Of a stretch of 11,055 bases of DNA, positions 5,442-11,055 are shown piece after piece. The notes under the pieces were generated by a model, which saw only the letters and a program-made list of their open reading frames with translations, did not search any database and was not told the origin of the DNA. Position 1 is the first letter of the stretch; each line of letters opens with the position of its first letter. Position numbers and translations under genes: made by a program. The DNA comes from Acidobacteriota bacterium (lineage in GTDB: Bacteria > Acidobacteriota > Polarisedimenticolia > J045), in the NCBI GenBank assembly GCA_024276295.1, contig JAJRXN010000207.1, forward strand, positions 1 through 11,055, written 5' to 3'.

Positions 5442-6863
5442 TCAGGCGGGCTCGTCCGCCTTGCGCCCGGCCGGGCTCTTCGAGGCCTCCTCGCCCGGAG
5501 TCCCGACGGGCGCCGACACCGGGGCCCTTTCGAATCCCCAGCGCTCGAGCTTGCGGTAGAGCGTCGCCCGCGGAACGCCGAGCAGTCGCGCGGCCTGCAG
5601 CTTGTTCCCTCCGCAGCGCTCGATCACGTGCCGGACGTGCGCCCGTTCGACCTCCTCGAGCGTGGGAACCGGCGCCTCGTCCTCGACCGGCAGCGGCAGG
5701 TCGCGGGCCCGGATCACCCCGCCCCGGCAGGCGAGCAGCGCCTGCTCGAGCACGTGCTCGAGTTCGCGGACGTTGCCGGGCCAGTCGTGCCGCGCGAGCC
5801 GCTCGAGCGCCCGGGGCGCGAGACGCACCGCCCGACCGTGGCTGGCACCGAGCCGCACCAGCAGGGATTCGGCCAGCACCGGCAGGTCCTCGCGGCGATC
5901 GGCCAGCGCGGGGATCTCGATGACCAGCGCGGCGAGCCGGTAGTAGAGGTCCTGCCGGAACGCGCCTTCCTCGATCAACGCGTCGAGGTCGGCGTGTGTC
6001 GCGGCGATCACCCGGACGTCGACCGGCACGTCGTCGCTCGAACCGATCGGCCGCACGCGCCGCTCTTCGAGCACGCGCAGCAGCCCGAGCTGGACCCGCT
6101 CGGGTGCGCTGCCGATCTCGTCGAGCAGCACGGTGCCCCCGCGGGCCCGGACGAACAGGCCGTCACGTGCCCGGTCGGCGCCGGTGAAGGCGCCCCGGGC
6201 GTGTCCGTACAGCTCGCTCTCGAGCAGTTCGGGGGCGAAGGCGCCGCAGTGCACCGGCAGGAACGGCCCGCCCGAGCGGCGCGACCGCTCATGGATCGCC
6301 CGCGCCGCGAGTTCCTTGCCGGATCCGGTCGGACCGAGCAGCAGCACGTCGACGTCGCTGCGTGCGGCCCGGTCGAGCAGACCGAACACGCCGCGCATCG
6401 CCGGCGAGACGCCGACCAGTTCGCCGAAGCCGTCGCGCGAGGACGCCTCGAGTCGGCGCAGGCTGTCCTCGAGCCGTCTCTTCTCGAGCGCCTTCTGTAC
6501 GGCGAACTCGAGTCGCCTGAGATCGATCGGCTTGGTCAGGAAGTCGTACGCACCGTCGCGGATCGCCTGCACCGCGGTCTCGACGTTGCCGTGGCCGGTC
6601 ATGATGATGACCTCGACCGGAAGCTCCCGGCCGCGCACGTCGTGCAGCAGGTCGATGCCGGTGCCGCGCTCGAGGATCAGGTCGCTGAGCACGAGGTCCC
6701 AGTCGCCGGTGCGCAGCCGCGCCCGCGCGGCATCGAGCGCTGCGACACCCTCCACGGCGTGCCCGAGACCGGCGAGGAACTCGGCGAGCATCTCGCGCAG
6801 CGGGCGATCGTCCTCGACGAGCAGGATGCGTCCGGTCGGACTCTGCTGGTGCTGGTCGTTCAC
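5442..6863 (-). CDS. NtrC-family sigma-54-dependent response regulator
   Basis: Two-component activator of sigma-54 promoters, 473 residues with the classic three-part layout. The receiver domain (about 10-125) has acidic DD at 18-19, phospho-acceptor Asp61 (LVLSD), Thr89 and Lys111 (FLTKP). The AAA+ domain (about 145-375) has Walker A GPTGSGKE at 177-184, the sigma-54 contact loop GAFTGA at 224-229, Walker B TVLLDEI at 244-250, and WPGNVRELEH at 361-370. The C-terminal Fis-type HTH (about 404-442) ends in NKLQAARLLGVPRATLYRKL. GTG 6863 was chosen because GGAGAG lies about seven bases upstream and the receiver begins within 12 residues; GTG 6929 would add 22 unlikely residues. The gene begins 72 bases after the PEGA/PDZ gene and may share its transcript; a weak TTGACC-like -35 in that gap could give its own promoter. 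The palindromes and sigma-54 promoter just past its end suggest its target. No full sensor kinase is adjacent. Confidence 0.93.
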   Translation of the reverse strand: MNDQHQQSPTGRILLVEDDRPLREMLAEFLAGLGHAVEGVAALDAARARLRTGDWDLVLSDLILERGTGIDLLHDVRGRELPVEVIIMTGHGNVETAVQAIRDGAYDFLTKPIDLRRLEFAVQKALEKRRLEDSLRRLEASSRDGFGELVGVSPAMRGVFGLLDRAARSDVDVLLLGPTGSGKELAARAIHERSRRSGGPFLPVHCGAFAPELLESELYGHARGAFTGADRARDGLFVRARGGTVLLDEIGSAPERVQLGLLRVLEERRVRPIGSSDDVPVDVRVIAATHADLDALIEEGAFRQDLYYRLAALVIEIPALADRREDLPVLAESLLVRLGASHGRAVRLAPRALERLARHDWPGNVRELEHVLEQALLACRGGVIRARDLPLPVEDEAPVPTLEEVERAHVRHVIERCGGNKLQAARLLGVPRATLYRKLERWGFERAPVSAPVGTPGEEASKSPAGRKADEPA

Positions 6864-6935
6864 GCTGGCTCTCTCCGCGGCGCGGCCGGGCCCTGCAGGA
6901 TCGCCGCGTCGCACGGAGAGGTCAAGCACTGCGGG

Positions 6936-9017
6936 TCAGCTCCCGTCGCCGGCCGTCGCGAACGCGATCGGCGGACCTTCCCGGCCACCGGCGCGCGCGC
7001 CCTCGAGCGCGCCGAGCCGTGCGCGCACCTCGTCGGCATACGGGTCGGAAAGGGCCGCCAGCATCTGCCACAGGGTGAGCCCGACGGTCGCCGCCGCATC
7101 ACGCGAGGGGTCGAGCGCCGGAGGGATCTCCGCCCGGTCGAGCGCCTCGATCGCCTCGCCGTCGCGCCCGAGCGCCGCGAGCGCCAGACCGCTCCAGACG
7201 GCCGCCGCCAGCCGCTCGTCACCGCGGCCGACCTGGCGCAGGAGCGAGGTCCGGGCCAGCAGCGGCAGGAGCGCCGCGCCGGGCGCCGCGAGCGCGTGCG
7301 GCCCCGGTGCGAGAAGCTGCCGCACCGGTGCGAGTTCGACGAGCTGTTCTTCCCCACCGGCGGAGCGCAGCGTGACACCGACCGGATCGCCGTCGTGTCC
7401 GGCCCGCAGCGCGTCGAGCGCGTCGGCGCCCTCGACCGGCTGTCCGGCGATCGCCAGCACGACGCGCCCCGGGGCGAGCCCCGCGGCGGCGGCGGGCGAG
7501 CCCGGCGTGACCGACGCGACGATCACCGGCCCCCCGTCGAGCCTCGCCAGGTCGAACCCGAGGAACGAACCGAACGGCTGCCAGGTGCCCGCGAGCCACC
7601 CGGAGAACACCGCCGCCGGATCGCCCGCGCCGCGCGCCGGAGCCGCAGCTTCGAGCAGCCCGCGTCGCGGATCGATCAGCACGGCGACCCTGTGGCGGGC
7701 CAGCGGTCCGACGCCGTCGACGACGAGCGCCGCGAGCGCCGCATCGGGAGGAAACGCGCCGTTCGCCGCGTCGACCGGCAGGCGGCGGCGCAGCACCCGG
7801 GGTGCGATCGGCGGCGGCGCGTCGCCGAGGGCGGCCCGAGCCGCCGCGGCGAGCCGCTGTTCGGCCGCCGGGCTGAGCGTCAGCAGGTTCCAGCCGTCGA
7901 CCGCATCCGCGTCGAAGCCCTGCACGAGGGCCGGCGCGACGGCGATGCCGGGCCGGGGGCGCGGCGCGAAGCTCCGCTCGGCGCCGTCGGCGAGCGTGAA
8001 GCGCTCGACGTACACCCGCGACGTGCCGAGAGCGACCGCCAGCTCGTGCACGCCCGGACACAGCTCATGCGTCCCCGGACCGACCGGCGTGCCGTCGAGC
8101 AGCACCGTCCCCTCCTCGCGGTCCCAGGCGACGCTGACGCGCCCGCGGGCGGGCGAGAGCGGGATCGTGCCGAGATCGAGCGGTCCGGGATCGGCGGCGT
8201 CGAGCACGATCTCGAGCCGCTGCTCGACCCGTCGCCGGCAGGGCGCCTCCAGCACGAGGACGTGGGGCCCCGGCGCGAGTTCGGTCAGCACGAACGGAGC
8301 CGAGACGCCGTCCGGCCCCTGGGTCGGTCCGGTCGTCCCGCGCGGAACGCCGTCGACCGAGACGTCGACACCCGGCGGCTCGGTCCGCAGCACGACGTCG
8401 CGGGCGACCTGGGTCAGTTCGACCGTCACGTCGAGGGTGCGTCCCGCAGTCACCTCGAGCGCCGGCATCTCCTCGTCCCGAAAACCATGCCGGGAGACGA
8501 CGATCCGTCGCTGGCCGGCCGGAAGCGCCAGGCGTCCTTCGGCATCCGGCGCGAGCCGGCGTCCGTCGACGACGACCTCCTCGCACGGCAGCGGCCGACA
8601 GGCCAGACGGACCCACCCGACGCGCTCGGACCGTACCGCCTCGAGCAGGCGCACGAACTGCGCACCGGCGATCGCTTCCTCGACGCGGTAGCCCGGTTCG
8701 AGATCGACCAGCCGGGCGAGCACCTCCCGCGCGCCCTTCTCGTCCCCGAGGTTGAACAGGCTCTCGGCGACCAGATCGAGGGCCCGCACCAGACGCTCGC
8801 GCCGTTCTCCTTCGGGTAGCGCCGCACCTTCCGGCGCCAGATCGTCCACCGCGGCACGCGCCGCGGTCAGCGCGCTCTCGAAGTCCGCCTCGAGAAACGC
8901 CTGCTCGGCGCGATCGCGCGCCGCGGGCGGCTCGGCGAGCCCCGCACCCGCAGCACCGATCGCCATGGCGAGCAGCGCGACCGGCCGAAGCCGGCGGAAG
9001 CCGGTCAGCGCAGCCAT
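6936..9017 (-). CDS. Exported TPR-PEGA-PDZ repeat protein
   Basis: Secreted or periplasmic protein of 693 residues with a mosaic of binding domains and no visible enzyme motif. A signal peptide (about 1-29: RRLRPVALLAMAIGAAGAGLA) is followed by TPR-like helices (33-130, with ESLFNLGDEKGAREVL). Three PEGA-like beta modules lie at about 133-203, 205-288 and 291-350 (RTEPPGVDVSVDGVPRGTT is the clearest). A PDZ domain occupies about 482-565 (GPVIVASVTPGSPAAAAGL, then GRVVLAIAGQPVEG), and a helical, TPR-like tail follows 590. PEGA modules usually sit in surface or periplasmic proteins and PDZ domains bind peptide ends, so a scaffold or substrate-binding role is likely. ATG 9017 has an excellent ribosome site (GGAGG, six bases upstream) and overlaps the preceding gene by 13 bases, implying coupled translation. 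The sequence gives no specific function. Confidence 0.85.
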   Translation of the reverse strand: MAALTGFRRLRPVALLAMAIGAAGAGLAEPPAARDRAEQAFLEADFESALTAARAAVDDLAPEGAALPEGERRERLVRALDLVAESLFNLGDEKGAREVLARLVDLEPGYRVEEAIAGAQFVRLLEAVRSERVGWVRLACRPLPCEEVVVDGRRLAPDAEGRLALPAGQRRIVVSRHGFRDEEMPALEVTAGRTLDVTVELTQVARDVVLRTEPPGVDVSVDGVPRGTTGPTQGPDGVSAPFVLTELAPGPHVLVLEAPCRRRVEQRLEIVLDAADPGPLDLGTIPLSPARGRVSVAWDREEGTVLLDGTPVGPGTHELCPGVHELAVALGTSRVYVERFTLADGAERSFAPRPRPGIAVAPALVQGFDADAVDGWNLLTLSPAAEQRLAAAARAALGDAPPPIAPRVLRRRLPVDAANGAFPPDAALAALVVDGVGPLARHRVAVLIDPRRGLLEAAAPARGAGDPAAVFSGWLAGTWQPFGSFLGFDLARLDGGPVIVASVTPGSPAAAAGLAPGRVVLAIAGQPVEGADALDALRAGHDGDPVGVTLRSAGGEEQLVELAPVRQLLAPGPHALAAPGAALLPLLARTSLLRQVGRGDERLAAAVWSGLALAALGRDGEAIEALDRAEIPPALDPSRDAAATVGLTLWQMLAALSDPYADEVRARLGALEGARAGGREGPPIAFATAGDGS

Positions 9018-10504
9018 GTCACCCTCCGGCGCCGGGCATCGTAGACGGCGATCCGGCCCGCCTCGTCGACCGCGATCCGCTCCGGCCGCGCGATCCCCCG
9101 TTCTCCCTCGCGGGGCAGCGACACGCTCGCCCGTAGCCGGCCCTCGCGGTCGAGTACGACGACCCGGGCCGCCCCGGCGTCGAGAACGTACAGGTCTCCG
9201 CGCACGTCGCGGTCCAGATCGACCGGCTTGCCGGCACTGCCGCCGAGCGCGATCCGACCGGCCGGGGCTCCCCGGGCGTCGATCAGCAGCAGGCGGCGGT
9301 TGCGTCCGTCGAGCACGACGACGCCGCCCTCGCCGTCCGGAACCAGCGCGCGGGGATCGCCGCGATCGGCCAGGCCGACGGTCAGTTCGATCGTTCCTCC
9401 GGCGCCGAGCCGGACGACCCGCCGGCCGCGGCGATCGGCGACCCAGATCCCGCGGGCCCCGCTGATCGCCAGCGCCGAGGGCGCGAGATCCTCCGGCAGC
9501 GCGATCCGACCGGCCCCCGGCGGGCCGACGACGGCGCCCGGCACGAGCATCCAGAGCCGCGACCAGGCGTCGACGGCGACCGCGATCACGCCGGCCTGGG
9601 GCCGGCGCGTCGCGCTGCGCCCGGCCGCGTCGATCTCGGCGATCGCGTTCTCGCGCCCCATCGCCGCGAACAGCCGCCCGTCCGGCGCCGCCGCGAGATC
9701 ATCGGCGCGCTCCGGCAGGCCGAGCTGGTGGTCGAGATCGAGGGCCCAGGCGGGCTCTCCGGCCGGCGCCCGGAGATCGAGCCGGTCGACCAGACGTACG
9801 AGCCGCTCGGCGGAACCGGTCGGCTCTCCGGACGAAGCGGCCCGCCCGAGACAGAAGAGTGCGCGCTGCGTCTCGCCCCGGTGCGCGGCGACGCGTCCCG
9901 CGGCAAGCCACGCGCGGCCGGTGACCCCGGTCGCCTGCGGCCAGCGCCAGAGAACGCGGAACGCCGTCTCGAGCGCCCGCCCGTCGCGACCGGCGGCCGC
10001 ATCGAGCAGCGCCACCAGCGCCAGCGCGTCGGGAGCGCGCGGCGAGTCGGGGTACAGCTCGGGAAGCGCGAGCAGCCGCGCCACCGCCTGGTCGGGATCG
10101 CGCTCCGGACCGTCGGGGTCGAGCAGCAGCAGGCCGAGACGCCACAGCGCCTCGGGGGCGCGGTCCGCGGCGACGTACGCCGAGGAGATCCGTTCGAGGT
10201 GCTTCATGGCGGTCTTCCATCCAGCGCCGTCCGCAGAACTCGTGACGAGGTCCTCCGGAGCGTCGATCGGCCACGCGAGCCGCGCGAGCGCCAGCAGCGC
10301 GTCGTCGGCTAGCGCGCTCTCCGGCGCGGTCGCGACGATCCTGGCGTAGGCCTCGCGGGCCTGGTCGAGCTGGCCTCACCGCTCGAGCCGTTCCGCCGTC
10401 GCGTACAGACCGGCGGCGACGTCGGTCCCCGCGGCCTGGACGGCGAGCACCGCGAACAGCGACGCGCCGCAGGAGACGGCCGTGCGGACTACTGCGCCGA
10501 CCAT
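9005..10504 (-). CDS. Exported TPR-NHL beta-propeller protein with in-frame TGA
   Basis: Read through one TGA, this is a 499-residue exported protein. Residues 1-26 are a signal peptide (VVRTAVSCGASLFAVLAVQAAG). TPR-like helices follow to about 235, beginning LYATAERLER-TGA-GQLDQAREAY. The C-terminal half (about 249-499) has six NHL-type blades, each resembling PxxLAxxxxGxxxVxDxxxxRVxxxD, such as GDLYVLDAGAARVVVLDREG. The TGA at 10376-10378 is codon 43. ATG 10504 has GGAG seven bases upstream and overlaps the previous gene by 16 bases, matching the 13-base overlap at the other end. Without readthrough, translation would have to restart, for example at ATG 10207 (400 residues), in the middle of the TPR region and without a signal peptide. 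The TGA may encode selenocysteine, be a nonsense mutation (CGA or TGG to TGA), or be a base-call error. NHL propellers bind proteins or ligands; the role here is unknown. Confidence 0.7.
10376..10378 (-). other. In-frame TGA codon: selenocysteine, nonsense or error
   Basis: TGA at codon 43 of the TPR-NHL gene; both flanks belong to one TPR hairpin (ERLER and GQLDQAREAY). A stem can be drawn directly after it: AGGC 10376-10373 with GCCT 10351-10348, a three-base bulge, then CTCG 10369-10366 with CGAG 10355-10352 around a ten-base loop containing GG. This roughly resembles a bacterial SECIS, but the loop is close to the TGA and such stems are common by chance at this GC content. Confidence 0.5.
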
Positions 10505-11055
10505 TCGCGCGCTCCGACCGCCACCGGGCGATTGCGTCCCGGCCTGACGGTGATCGTCTTTTCGACCGCGCTCCGTCCTTCGAGTTCGAACCGCACCCGG
10601 TATTCCCCCTCGACGAGCTTCCGGCCCGCGATCTGCGTCGTGCCGATCTTCCGCCAGCGGCCGCGATGATCGCGGATCGAGACATCGGCTCCCGGCGGGA
10701 CCGAGCGGAACGGCACCGTCCCGAGTTCAGGATATGCAACATCGAGCGTCACGCGCTGGCCCGGCCGCACCCGTACGCGGCGCGTCGCGTGGAAAAAGAC
10801 CTCCGGCGCGTCGAGCACGACGGTCCGCTCGCCGGGTGGCACGGAAAGCGTCCTGCCGGCACGTCCCCGGGCCTTCGTGCCCGGGACGCTGACGCGGACC
10901 GCGTACGGAGCCCGCGGAATCACGATGTCGCCCGCCAGCGGCTCGCCGAGATCGATGCCGGCCAGCGCCGCGCGCCAGGCCTCCGGCGACGTCTCTGCGG
11001 CCAGCACGATCTGCCGCGACCGCCGTCCGGCCGCCGCCAGATCGAGGGTGTGCTC
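10489..11055 (-). CDS. PEGA-domain protein, N-terminus beyond the window
   Basis: Partial gene; the frame is open to the window edge, so at least 188 codons are present and the start is outside. The visible part begins EHTLDLAAAGRRSRQI, then a beta-rich region with VPPGERTVVLDAPEVFF, and a C-terminal PEGA-type module (LGTVPFRSVPPGADVSIRD, then KLVEGEYRVRFELEG and ITVRPGRN). PEGA modules occur on surface proteins and at the ends of some membrane Ser/Thr kinases, and the missing N-terminus would decide between these. A GTG at 11007 is an internal start candidate, but the coding signal continues upstream of it. The TAG stop lies inside the start of the TPR-NHL gene (16-base overlap), so the two are probably co-translated. 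All three genes in this run share the theme of exported repeat modules. Confidence 0.75.
   Translation of the reverse strand, partial: EHTLDLAAAGRRSRQIVLAAETSPEAWRAALAGIDLGEPLAGDIVIPRAPYAVRVSVPGTKARGRAGRTLSVPPGERTVVLDAPEVFFHATRRVRVRPGQRVTLDVAYPELGTVPFRSVPPGADVSIRDHRGRWRKIGTTQIAGRKLVEGEYRVRFELEGRSAVEKTITVRPGRNRPVAVGAREWSAQ

Noticed and set aside
6864..6929. Longer GTG start for the response regulator
   Set aside because: The extra residues do not resemble a receiver domain, and the GTG at 6863 has better spacing to a ribosome site.
5403..8819. A 1138-codon open frame on the plus strand
   Set aside because: It lies opposite two clearly recognisable minus-strand genes, is very rich in Arg, Pro and Gly, and matches no domain; it is an effect of high GC.
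9005..10207. Treating the TPR-NHL gene as starting at ATG 10207
   Set aside because: This start would begin within the TPR region and drop a good signal peptide and the operon overlap; kept only as a fallback if the TGA is a true stop.
10837..10843. TGGCACG on the plus strand as a second sigma-54 promoter
   Set aside because: No TTGC follows at the required spacing, and it lies inside a minus-strand gene.
1..11055. CRISPR arrays, insertion sequences, attachment sites or prophage genes
   Set aside because: No spaced direct repeats, transposase or integrase motifs, or duplicated tRNA 3' end next to selC were seen.

Overview
This window comes from a GC-rich bacterium in which almost every base is coding. 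Both strands carry long spurious open frames, as expected at high GC. A Tat-exported CopA/CopB copper pair, a bacterial-type selenocysteine tRNA, a sigma-54 activator and PEGA/TPR/NHL envelope proteins together suggest a Gram-negative lineage such as Myxococcota, Acidobacteriota or a related group. The sequence alone does not settle the phylum.

Layout. (1) Positions 36-2595, plus strand: a two-gene copper-resistance operon, a CopA-type multicopper oxidase followed by a CopB-type outer-membrane protein. (2) 2668-2767, plus: a complete tRNA-Sec (selC, anticodon UCA, encoded CCA), lying inside a spurious long reading frame and easy to miss. (3) 2784-3812, plus: a CPBP/CAAX-type intramembrane protease that starts 16 bases after the tRNA. 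(4) 3826-5118, minus: three closely packed genes, two small proteins of unknown function and a histidine-kinase-like protein with a degenerate ATPase domain. (5) 5119-5441: a 323-base intergenic control region. It has a consensus sigma-54 promoter firing leftward into the three-gene operon, and two palindromes of the form TGTC-N8-GACA further upstream. (6) 5442-6863, minus: an NtrC-family response regulator with receiver, AAA+ with GAFTGA, and Fis-type HTH. (7) 6936-11055, minus: three overlapping genes for exported repeat proteins, namely TPR-PEGA-PDZ, TPR-NHL and a PEGA protein cut by the window edge. The regulator gene is probably in the same transcription unit.

How it may work. The simplest reading of the right-hand part is that the NtrC-type regulator binds the TGTC-N8-GACA palindromes and switches on the sigma-54 promoter of the next operon. 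That operon ends in a kinase-like protein that could feed back on the regulator. The envelope proteins encoded upstream may belong to the same sensory or structural system.

The most unusual signal is in the TPR-NHL gene. Its signal peptide and first TPR helix are in the same frame as the rest of the protein, but an in-frame TGA separates them at 10376-10378. Because the window encodes a tRNA-Sec, a selenocysteine readthrough must be considered. A nonsense mutation or base-call error is at least as likely, because the TGA falls at a variable TPR position with no redox motif.
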